Shown piece after piece: positions 32,589 through 40,478 of a stretch of DNA of 58,263 nucleotides. Position numbers and translations under genes: made by a program. Origin of the DNA: Candidatus Aegiribacteria sp. (GTDB taxonomy: Bacteria; Fermentibacterota; Fermentibacteria; Fermentibacterales; JCC-6); contig JAIORS010000063.1 of NCBI GenBank assembly GCA_021108005.1, forward strand, positions 1 through 58,263, read 5' to 3'. The notes under the pieces are model-generated. The model was not told where the DNA came from. It was given only the letters and a program-made list of their open reading frames with translations, and did no database searches. Position 1 is the stretch's first letter. Every line of letters starts with the position of its first letter.

Positions 32589-34418
32589 TCAGTCCAGTTC
32601 GTATACCTTTCTCCAGTCCTTGTCTTCCAACAGTTCAGGCTGTTCGATCTTGCGGAGCAAGCAGTTACCCAGAGCAAGCATATCCATCCCGGTTCGCATA
32701 AAACAGAGATATGCGTCCTGTGGTGAGCATACGATCGGTTCTCCCCTTACATTGAAGCTCGTATTTATAATTATTCCATAGCCCGTTTTCTTCTTGAATT
32801 TCGAAATCAGACTGTGATATCTCGGATTGTGTCTACTGTCTACAGTTTGAATGCGGGCAGAATAGTCGACATGAGTTATTGCCGGAATATCCGATCTCGG
32901 AATTCTCAGCTTTTCCATTCCGAACAGCTGTTTTCCATCTTCGCTCACATCTTTCCTGTGATCTCTGCGTACAGGCGCAACAAGAAGCATGTACGGGCTC
33001 GGTTCTTTAATCTCGAAGTACTCTTCTACATCCTCAATAAGTACAGATGGAGCGAAGGGTCTGAAGGATTCCCGATACTTGATTTTCAGGTTCATTAATG
33101 ACTGCATTTCAGGATTTCTGGCGTCTCCGATAATTGATCTGTTTCCGAGAGCTCTAGGTCCAAATTCCATTCTTCCGGAAAACCAGCCAATGACTTTGCC
33201 ATTTGCAAGAGCGTCGGTTACTTCTTCCGAAGCACTTGCATCATCAAGCCTTCTGTATGGATAGTCCTTCTTCCGGAGCCAGGATTCAATTTCATCATCA
33301 CTCCAACATGGTCCCAGATACGATCCGTTCTGGATGTCGTTTACACCATCAGCCTCCCGGTCTTTACCCAGAACCTGGTGCCAAACAAAGAGAGCGGCTC
33401 CAACAGCACCCCCTGCATCACCTGCAGCAGGTTGAATCCAGATATTATCGAAGATACCTTCTCTCAGGATTTTACCATTCGCAACACAGTTCAGGGCAAC
33501 TCCTCCGGCAAGGCAGAGATTTTTCTGCCCGGTTTTCGCTCTTACATGCCTTGCTGTTCTGAGGACAACTTCTTCGGTAACGGCCTGAACAGAAGCAGCC
33601 AGATCCATGTCCCTTTGTGTGATGTGCTTCTCCGGGATTCTTGGTGGTCCTCCGAAGAGTTTGTGAAACTTCCGGGAAGTCATGGTAAGACCTTGGCAGT
33701 AGTTGAAATACTTCATATTCAATCTGAAGCTTCCATCCTCTTTCAGGTCCATGATATTATCGAGAATTGTCTGTACGAAACGAGGTTCGCCATATGGCGC
33801 GAGGCCCATGACTTTGTATTCACCGGAATTTACTTTAAAACCAGTGTAGTATGTAAACGCAGTGTACAGGAGCCCCAGACTGTGAGGGAAGTGTAACTCA
33901 TGCATGAGCTTTATTTGATTGCCCTCGCCGATTCCCCACGAAGCGGTTGCCCATTCACCGACACCATCCATTGTTATGACAGCAGCCCTGTCAAAGGGGC
34001 TGGGGAAGAATGCTGATGCTGCGTGTGATTGATGGTGTTCGGGATAGAATAATTCTCCGTTGAATCCCTCAAGATTCTTTCGGATGCGATCTCCCATCCA
34101 GAGTTTTTCCTTCAGCCAGAGGGGCATTGATTTCAGAAAGGATGGAAGACCTGATGGCGCAAATGACAGATATGTCTCAAGTAATCTCTCAAACTTCAGA
34201 AAAGGCTTGTCATAAAACGCAGCGTATGTAAGTGAATCCGCGGTTATACCGCCTTCTTCAAGGCAGTAATTAATAGCATTTACAGGGAATCTGTGATCGT
34301 GCTTCTTTCTGGTGAAGCGTTCTTCCTGAGCTGCCGCAATAATTTTGCCATTGTGAACCAGACATGCTGCAGAGTCATGGTAAAACGCGGAGATTCCAAG
34401 AATCCACGTATTGATAAT
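32589..34418 (-). CDS. O-carbamoyltransferase (NodU/CmcH/SxtI family), ATT or ATC start
   Basis: A carbamoyltransferase of about 609 residues. The kinase-like N-terminus reads ILGISAFYHDSAACLVHNG with the catalytic HDSAA; later come GEWATASWGIGEGN, LCLAGGVALNCVANGK, GWFSGRMEFGPRALGNRSI and the C-terminal FNVRGEPIVCSP. It uses carbamoyl phosphate and ATP to carbamoylate a hydroxyl group. The conserved start of the protein lies upstream of the first ATG (34127): the frame is open to 34418, but has no ATG, GTG or TTG there. ATT at 34418 or ATC at 34415, behind GGGGG (34422-34426), are the likely starts. First gene of an sxtI-J-K-like operon. Confidence 0.88.
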   Translation of the reverse strand: MINTWILGISAFYHDSAACLVHNGKIIAAAQEERFTRKKHDHRFPVNAINYCLEEGGITADSLTYAAFYDKPFLKFERLLETYLSFAPSGLPSFLKSMPLWLKEKLWMGDRIRKNLEGFNGELFYPEHHQSHAASAFFPSPFDRAAVITMDGVGEWATASWGIGEGNQIKLMHELHFPHSLGLLYTAFTYYTGFKVNSGEYKVMGLAPYGEPRFVQTILDNIMDLKEDGSFRLNMKYFNYCQGLTMTSRKFHKLFGGPPRIPEKHITQRDMDLAASVQAVTEEVVLRTARHVRAKTGQKNLCLAGGVALNCVANGKILREGIFDNIWIQPAAGDAGGAVGAALFVWHQVLGKDREADGVNDIQNGSYLGPCWSDDEIESWLRKKDYPYRRLDDASASEEVTDALANGKVIGWFSGRMEFGPRALGNRSIIGDARNPEMQSLMNLKIKYRESFRPFAPSVLIEDVEEYFEIKEPSPYMLLVAPVRRDHRKDVSEDGKQLFGMEKLRIPRSDIPAITHVDYSARIQTVDSRHNPRYHSLISKFKKKTGYGIIINTSFNVRGEPIVCSPQDAYLCFMRTGMDMLALGNCLLRKIEQPELLEDKDWRKVYELD

Positions 34419-34512
34419 ATTCCCCCGGATTGTATTTCAGAGTTGACTTTGTCATATTCAAATTGCTGAAGAACAATAAATCTCTAACTCAGATCACAGA
34501 ATCGAAAATATA

Positions 34513-35877
34513 ATGAACAAAGATTACATAAGTAATGCTAAGGTTGAGAAAGAACATAGCGAATTGAGAAAAACTGCTAGTTCAACTGCTCGTATCTCCA
34601 TAATAGCAGTTGGTGTTCTTCTTATAGGCACTGCCATTCTTGCAGACTTATTTAAATTGAGTGGACCTGGGATTGGTCGCGGGCAGGTAATCATTTGTCT
34701 TCTAGGGCTTATTATTACTTCTGCGGGATTAATAAGACGTCCTATTCAAGCGTATAGAACCCTTGCATTAGTAATCCTTAATACGATTGTCCTGCTCATA
34801 CTTCTTGAGCTGATCGCGACTGTGGTTCTTAGGTTCTACAGCAGCTCTGATGATCGAGTGAAAGAATCTGTTCGAGATGGAATTGCTCAACTATACGGAC
34901 CGGAATATTCACCCTACGTAGTGTGGAGAGAACGTGAGCATACTGAAGAACACCTAACAATACTGGAAAACGGTCGGAGGTTGACAGTTGGCACGTCGAG
35001 GAGTCCTGATGCATTTGAAGTTTTCTGTTTCGGAGGTTCCACTATGATCGGTTGGGGAATTTCCGATAGTGTGACGATACCCTCTTTGTTGCAGGCAGAA
35101 CTGGACAGCATTCTGGATATTCCCGTCCGGGTAGAAAATTTTGGTCAACAAGCATACGTGAATACTCAGGAGTTAATAGAGCTGATTCTGCAACTGAGGA
35201 AAGGCAGGAGACCGGATTTAGTCATTTTTTATGATGGAATCAACGATACATACTCTGCATACCAGTCCGGTGTTGCCGGAGTGCCTGAGAATCTTGCTGA
35301 AATTATGCAGAAATTCGGGGACAATTCAGATAATCAATATGAGCAATCCTTGTTATCATCAATAGTATCCTATAGTAACTTGTTTAAACTTGTTAAAGAA
35401 TTCATTCCACAATCCAGTGCTTCGGAAAGTGCCATGTCAAGAATAATCAATTATCACACCATGGGTACTCAGGCTGATAGCTTGGCTGCGGAAATTGTGG
35501 AAACGTACCTCAGTAATTGCGAGATTGTATTAGCTCTCGCAGATGCGTACGATTTTGAACCGTTGTTTTTCTGGCAACCCGCTCTTGGAGCTGGTGCAAG
35601 TAAAATATGCACTGAACGTGAGATTGAGGCACTGAATGGAATGGAGCCTGCATTGACTGATCTTGTAAATACCACATGGAATGAAGCCTACAATGTAGGG
35701 AATTCTCAGTCAGTCTATCATTACATAGGGGATTGCTTTGACGGATTTGAAACCGAACTTTACGCTTTCGATGATTTCTGCCACCTAAATGCGGAAGGAA
35801 ATCAGATTATATCTTCACTTATGATTGATTATATGATTAATGACTCTCTTATACCTATTCCGGTGTGCATGCCATAG
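34513..35877 (+). CDS. Membrane-anchored SGNH/GDSL hydrolase, paralog 1
   Basis: A 454-residue protein. Three hydrophobic helices lie at the N-terminus (about 27-48, 56-76, 84-108), followed by an SGNH hydrolase domain facing outward. Catalytic blocks: FCFGGSTMIGWG (Ser nucleophile), the Gly block NFGQQAYVNTQEL, VIFYDGINDTYSAY (Asn), and DDFCHLNAEGNQ with Asp at -3 from His. It may remove or transfer an acyl or carbamoyl group on a surface glycan. The ATG at 34513 lacks a clear ribosome site. It is divergent from the carbamoyltransferase operon by 94 bases and followed by a paralog. Confidence 0.82.
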   Translation: MNKDYISNAKVEKEHSELRKTASSTARISIIAVGVLLIGTAILADLFKLSGPGIGRGQVIICLLGLIITSAGLIRRPIQAYRTLALVILNTIVLLILLELIATVVLRFYSSSDDRVKESVRDGIAQLYGPEYSPYVVWREREHTEEHLTILENGRRLTVGTSRSPDAFEVFCFGGSTMIGWGISDSVTIPSLLQAELDSILDIPVRVENFGQQAYVNTQELIELILQLRKGRRPDLVIFYDGINDTYSAYQSGVAGVPENLAEIMQKFGDNSDNQYEQSLLSSIVSYSNLFKLVKEFIPQSSASESAMSRIINYHTMGTQADSLAAEIVETYLSNCEIVLALADAYDFEPLFFWQPALGAGASKICTEREIEALNGMEPALTDLVNTTWNEAYNVGNSQSVYHYIGDCFDGFETELYAFDDFCHLNAEGNQIISSLMIDYMINDSLIPIPVCMP

Positions 35878-35882
35878 TAAAG

Positions 35883-35950
35883 GCTAACGAGATAATCATG
35901 GAAAACTTATTAATCTGTTGTTAGAAACGGAGATACTTCTTTCAAATGAC
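35883..35950 (+). pseudogene. Fossil 3' tail of a third SGNH hydrolase copy
   Basis: The stretch reads GCTAACGAGATAATC and continues into 35921-35943, which is identical over 23 bases to 37485-37507 in the last codons of SGNH paralog 2. The upstream part aligns with that gene's AEANEMI codons with substitutions. It starts three bases after the stop of paralog 1 and has an in-frame stop. It is therefore a remnant of a further tandem copy. Confidence 0.65.
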
Positions 35951-36152
35951 ATAACCATATCTGACATTTGACATTTCCCGGATCTGAATTAAAATCAGGC
36001 TGCTGAATCACGGTAGAAAGCGGAAATCCGAGTATCCAGACGCTGATTGAAATTCCCATTAGGGTTGTGTAACAATATCACGTTAATTAAATTCAGTACT
36101 TCAATGAATAGATACCAGCTTCCTGAAGCAACTACAATGAACGGGAAATATA

Positions 36153-37523
36153 ATTAAGAATCATGAACTAAACGATGCAACTGTTAAAATCATCAGAATT
36201 ATCGCTATCTCATCTGGCTGTCTGCTTTTGCTGGCTGCAATGCTCTCGAATACGATTGGATTAAGTACAAGCGCCAGCTTGAGCATGAACCAGGTCTATT
36301 TTGCTGTTGCGGGTATCATTCTAGTGATAAGCGGGTTTCTCGGTCGTCGATTTCCGGCGTTTCACTCAAGTACTGCAAAGATACTTCTCAATACCGCTAT
36401 TGCTGTAGTTCTCCTTGAGTTTTTATCACTTGCAATTGTAAAAGTGATCGATTCTGATAGATTCAATATCAGAGCCCGAAAAATCGAGGAGTGTCATCCC
36501 GAAGAACTTAAGAGTGCGGTTGTATGCGGTCGTTACGCGCCTTTTGTCGTATGGCGAACCAATCCCATCATTAATTGTGATTCGATTACCATCAGTGAAG
36601 ATGGCTACCGTTTAACTCCAGGAGCTTCGCGCAATTCGGATGCTTTCAGGGTTTTTATGCTGGGTGGTTCAGCTATGTGGGGTACGGATGTATCTGATTC
36701 TTGCACAATAGCTGCATACTTGCAGAGGGATATCAGTGAATTGATTGACAGACCTGTCGCAGTAAGCAATCTGGCTCAGATAGGATATTCCTCCACGCAG
36801 GAGCTGATCGAACTGATGCTTCAGCTAAGAAACGGCAATACACCTGATCTGGTAGTATTCTATGATGGTTTCAATGATGTGTGTTGTGGTTTCGAGAACG
36901 GTGCTGCAGGAGTTCACGCTTCACTGGAATCAATTGCAGGAAGGGTCGAGGGAACATCTGAGGTGCTGGGGATTCTGCCTGTATGGAAAATTTTGCTAAG
37001 CAAAACAAATACGTGGCTTCTTATGACGTCACTTCAAACAAAGGGAATCTTACCGGAAGAAACACAGGAAGTCCCCACTTACAGAACAATGGGAATCAAT
37101 TGTGATTCGCTTACCTCAGAAATTGTCAGTATCTACTACGGTAACTGTCGAGTTGTAGAAGCGCTTGCTGATTCTTACGGATTCGATTTCCTGGTTGTCT
37201 GGCAGCCGACTATATGGAGTGGAGACAAGCATCTTACTGATCAAGAGAAGGAATATGTCAAAGTCGTAGATCCATTTTTTCCTTGGGGAGGAGATCCGGC
37301 ATTCAGAGAGCTGCTTGAAGCAAGCTACGATTTGTATGAAGAATCAATAACTGATTCGACTCGATACTTCTCATTCAGAAACATTTTCGATGGAACTGAG
37401 GATGAAGTGTACATTGATTATTCCGGATCACATATCACAGCAGAAGCTAATGAGATGATTGCGGATACGATTTTCAAAATATTATTAGAAACGGAGATAC
37501 TTCTTTCGAATAATTTGCGGTAG
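36153..37523 (+). CDS. Membrane-anchored SGNH/GDSL hydrolase, paralog 2, probable ATT start
   Basis: A paralog of the protein at 34513, sharing ELIELMLQLRNGNTPDLVVF and YDGFND, GGSAMWG and NLAQIGYSSTQ. From ATT at 36153 it is 456 residues, close to the 454 of its sister, and keeps the whole first membrane helix. The bases before it (GGGAAATATA) align with those before the ATG of paralog 1 (CGAAAATATA). The first ordinary start is TTG at 36228, which would cut into that helix (431 residues). The DxxH block reads YSGSHITAEAN: Ser replaces Asp at -3, so the Asp of the triad may be lost or shifted. Confidence 0.78.
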   Translation: MKNHELNDATVKIIRIIAISSGCLLLLAAMLSNTIGLSTSASLSMNQVYFAVAGIILVISGFLGRRFPAFHSSTAKILLNTAIAVVLLEFLSLAIVKVIDSDRFNIRARKIEECHPEELKSAVVCGRYAPFVVWRTNPIINCDSITISEDGYRLTPGASRNSDAFRVFMLGGSAMWGTDVSDSCTIAAYLQRDISELIDRPVAVSNLAQIGYSSTQELIELMLQLRNGNTPDLVVFYDGFNDVCCGFENGAAGVHASLESIAGRVEGTSEVLGILPVWKILLSKTNTWLLMTSLQTKGILPEETQEVPTYRTMGINCDSLTSEIVSIYYGNCRVVEALADSYGFDFLVVWQPTIWSGDKHLTDQEKEYVKVVDPFFPWGGDPAFRELLEASYDLYEESITDSTRYFSFRNIFDGTEDEVYIDYSGSHITAEANEMIADTIFKILLETEILLSNNLR

Positions 37524-37524
37524 G

Positions 37525-37683
37525 AATGCCAGTTACCTGAAGCCGCCGCACAGCCCAAACAACGTTTGTATCCTTGAACCAGGTCTTGACTGGGATATTG
37601 TCTGGGTAAAGGAAATTAGGAATCTAAGGGATGAGGATGAGGCGAACTTACAACTATTGCAAAGGTTACAATACCTGTTATGA
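37525..37683 (+). pseudogene. Gene-end remnant ahead of a terminator
   Basis: An open frame in a different phase from SGNH 2 encodes a protein-like tail (NVCILEPGLDWDIVWVKEI, then a Leu/Gln-rich helix QLLQRLQYLL) and stops with TGA at 37681, eight bases before a terminator hairpin. It has no start codon. It looks like the last 50 or so codons of a lost plus-strand gene. I do not recognise the family. Confidence 0.35.
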
Positions 37684-37690
37684 AAAATTC

Positions 37691-37723
37691 AGTGTGCCGG
37701 GAATTTTTTATCCCCGGCATACT
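37691..37723. terminator. Bidirectional terminator hairpin
   Basis: An 11-bp stem (37691-37701 with 37713-37723, one G-U pair) has a loop of 11 bases. A T-rich tract follows on both strands. It lies between the converging SGNH locus and the S9 peptidase gene. Confidence 0.7.
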
Positions 37724-37739
37724 GTGATGATTTGATTTT

Positions 37740-39761
37740 TTATCTAACGTGAGCAGTGGAGTTTGGGATCTCCTCGAACATCTGGCATTCAAGACCGGGA
37801 ACATTATTGTAGAGGAATTCCTCTATCCTTCCCGCGAATTCAAGCCTGTTGGCCTCTATAGCAAAACCGTGCCCTTCGTTATCATAAACCACGTAGTATA
37901 CTTCGTTGCCGTTCTCTCTTAGAGCTTTCACCATCTGATCCGATTCCGCCTGTACCACTCTCGGATCGTTCGCGCCCTGAATTACCAGCATGGGAACGGT
38001 GATATTCTCGACGAAATACAATGGAGAGCGTTCCTTGAGCATCAAAGAATCATCCTCCATATCACCAATCCTGATATTCATCATAGCATCCAGTGGCTTC
38101 CAGTACGGGGGAACGGTTTCCCTGAAGGTAATGAGGTCGGATGGTCCGAAGAAATCCACTCCTGCACAGTATAGATCAGGGGTGAACGTCACTCCGGCAA
38201 GAGTGGCGTAACCACCGTAGGAACCTCCCATTATTACTACTCTTTCAGGATCAGCTATTCCCTGTTCAATCGCCCAGTTAACAGCATCTGTAAGGTCATC
38301 CTGCATCAGTCCGCCCCACTCTTTATTACCGGCGTTGAGATGCTCTTTTCCAAAACCGGTTGAAGCCCTGAAATTCACCTGCAGAACGGCACAGCCCCGG
38401 TTAGCGAGCATTTGAGCGAAAGGTTCGTAACCGAAGTAATCCCTTGCCCAGGGACCGCCATGCACGTAAAGAACCATGGGAAGAGGTTCATCACCTACAT
38501 TAAGGGGAAGTGTCAGATAGCTGGGCAGAATAAGTCCATCATGTGCAGGAATAAGAACGGGTTCGATTTCTGCCAGCTGGTAATCATCAAGGGCGGGAAT
38601 AGCATTGAAAAGGTATGTCATTTTCTGCAGTGTTCTGTCGTAGAGATAGTATATGGCAGGGCTCTGTGGAGTGAAATACACCACTATCCATGTGCTGTCA
38701 GCATTATCTCTGGAAGTGATCCCGAAATCCCCCGGATAGAATTCACCCAGGAAATCGTAATCACCCTGAATCGAAGAATCAAGCACTTCGACGTTCCTTC
38801 GGAGGTAATGGAAGCTGACTGCCCTGGGCTCACCTGTGAAGGGGTCAAAGGAAACACCGCCCACATCCGCAAGAGAATCGTGAGCGATTTCAGTTATTTC
38901 TCCGGTATCCAGATCCTGGTAGAAAAGCGTGGTCGTGTTGGATTCAAGGTTGGACTCGTAATAAAGGCCCCTGCCATCCTCGCTGAAACGCTGGGGACTT
39001 ACCGAATCAAGGGCGGAAAAGCTGACGAACTCTTTCCATTCGGTAGAGCCGGCATCTTTCAAATAATATGCTATGGTTCCATCGTCAGGGTTGATGGTGG
39101 CCATTCCTCGAATATTCAAATCTTCGTCGGTCATATAACCAAGAATCATACAGCCGTCTTCGGTCGTTCCCGGGTTTTCCTGAAGCAGAGTAAGCTCCCC
39201 TGTCTCGAGGTCACAGGAATAAACATCGAAGAACATAGGATCGTTCCGGTTCATTTCGATGATTACCGTATTAGGCTGATCCCGGTCAGTTGCGCTTACG
39301 TAGGCTTTTACTTCTTCAAAAGGAGTAAGGTCAGTTACTTCTTCAGTTTCAACATTCAGTCTGTACACATGCGTATTCTCTTCACCTGCCTGATCCTGCA
39401 TGTAGAGGATATCTATACCGTTTTCCGCCCAGAAATAGTTGGTCACACCGCGATTTGTATCGTATGTGAGCTGCCTGGCTTCGGATCCATCGGTATTCAT
39501 AACCCAGAGATTAAGAACGCTGTCAACCGGAGCGATGTAAGCAATCTGATCACCATCGGGAGAAAGTTGCGGCCTTAATCTTTCAGGATTGCCGAATAGA
39601 ACAGATCTGGGAATAAGATCAGCCGCTCCTTCGGATTCAACGTGTTCAATAACAACATCGGAATCTTCCGGTACGACCGGAGCTCCGTTCTCCCCGCATG
39701 CGACCAGCAGAATCAGACCTATAAGAATCATTATCACACTGTGAAGTGATCTGCTTTTCAT
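37740..39761 (-). CDS. S9-family prolyl oligopeptidase-like lipoprotein
   Basis: A 673-residue protein that starts with a lipoprotein signal (MKSRSLHSVIMILIGLILLV, then AC). A TolB/DPP-type beta-propeller follows (LSPDGDQIAYIAPVDSV, LWVMNTDGSEARQLTYD), then an alpha/beta-hydrolase domain with VHGGPWARDYFG, the nucleophile elbow GGSYGGYATLAG, an Asp region (PMLVIQGANDPRV) and the catalytic His in NEGHGFAIE. It probably trims peptides outside the inner membrane. ATG at 39761 is chosen because it begins the signal peptide; upstream starts would add 23 charged residues. Confidence 0.9.
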   Translation of the reverse strand: MKSRSLHSVIMILIGLILLVACGENGAPVVPEDSDVVIEHVESEGAADLIPRSVLFGNPERLRPQLSPDGDQIAYIAPVDSVLNLWVMNTDGSEARQLTYDTNRGVTNYFWAENGIDILYMQDQAGEENTHVYRLNVETEEVTDLTPFEEVKAYVSATDRDQPNTVIIEMNRNDPMFFDVYSCDLETGELTLLQENPGTTEDGCMILGYMTDEDLNIRGMATINPDDGTIAYYLKDAGSTEWKEFVSFSALDSVSPQRFSEDGRGLYYESNLESNTTTLFYQDLDTGEITEIAHDSLADVGGVSFDPFTGEPRAVSFHYLRRNVEVLDSSIQGDYDFLGEFYPGDFGITSRDNADSTWIVVYFTPQSPAIYYLYDRTLQKMTYLFNAIPALDDYQLAEIEPVLIPAHDGLILPSYLTLPLNVGDEPLPMVLYVHGGPWARDYFGYEPFAQMLANRGCAVLQVNFRASTGFGKEHLNAGNKEWGGLMQDDLTDAVNWAIEQGIADPERVVIMGGSYGGYATLAGVTFTPDLYCAGVDFFGPSDLITFRETVPPYWKPLDAMMNIRIGDMEDDSLMLKERSPLYFVENITVPMLVIQGANDPRVVQAESDQMVKALRENGNEVYYVVYDNEGHGFAIEANRLEFAGRIEEFLYNNVPGLECQMFEEIPNSTAHVR

Positions 39762-39983
39762 CTTGTGTTTCCTTTCCTTGAACATGGTTTGAATTAACCC
39801 ACTAATTTTATCCGGTAATACAGATGTCACAACTGGTTCGCTATGGTGTTACTGTCGTAACCTTTGCTGTGACAACACAAGGACGAACAAAATAGGGGTA
39901 CTTTTCCTTCCGCCTCTTTATGTCTATCATATAAGAAGAAATGTCCAAATCCAAAATTTATTCAAGAGAAATGGAGTATATGT

Positions 39984-40469
39984 ATGCCAGGCAACATGTT
40001 CGATGATAAAGGCAGACTGAATATCCCTGAAATAAAGCATAATGAAAAGAAAACAATCAAGGCTGAAGTCGTGGTCAATGCGGCATACTGCCCGATGGGG
40101 CATAATCTGATCTCAATTGATCACGAAGTATCCGGTTTTCCTGGAATCGTTGTGAAATTTCGCGGCAGAAAAAGCGGAATCGGACTTGTTTCCCTTTCAT
40201 CACTATTCGGAGATACGTCCTACACTGTGATAGAGGGAGATGCAGATCCGGATGAACCTCTTGATCTTTCATGTCCCCACTGCGGAACGGAGCTGGATAT
40301 TCTGTCAAGCTGTCCATGCGATCCGGAAGCAGTAACTGTTATGTGCTATCTTTATCCAAAAAAGGATCCACTCCAGGCAATTGCTTTCTGTAATGTACTT
40401 GCCTGCCCTAACTCGGCTATCATCAGATCAGGTGAGGTCATTCGAATGCTTTCGGAATCACACCTTTAA
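39984..40469 (+). CDS. Cysteine-rich hypothetical protein
   Basis: A 161-residue soluble protein with several Cys pairs: CPMGH near residue 36, CPHCGTE (about 96-102) and CPCDPEAV, and CNVLACPNS near the C-terminus. They suggest one or two zinc ribbons or an iron-sulfur site. I know no family for it. The ATG at 39984 has GGAG seven bases upstream. It is followed nine bases later by the trkH-like gene, so it is likely part of that transcript. Confidence 0.6.
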   Translation: MPGNMFDDKGRLNIPEIKHNEKKTIKAEVVVNAAYCPMGHNLISIDHEVSGFPGIVVKFRGRKSGIGLVSLSSLFGDTSYTVIEGDADPDEPLDLSCPHCGTELDILSSCPCDPEAVTVMCYLYPKKDPLQAIAFCNVLACPNSAIIRSGEVIRMLSESHL

Positions 40470-40478
40470 ACAGTTACT

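Noticed and set aside
38412-39578. Long open frame (388 codons) on the plus strand
   Set aside because: It lies wholly antisense to the S9 peptidase gene, has no domain or ribosome site, and the peptidase frame has clear motifs.
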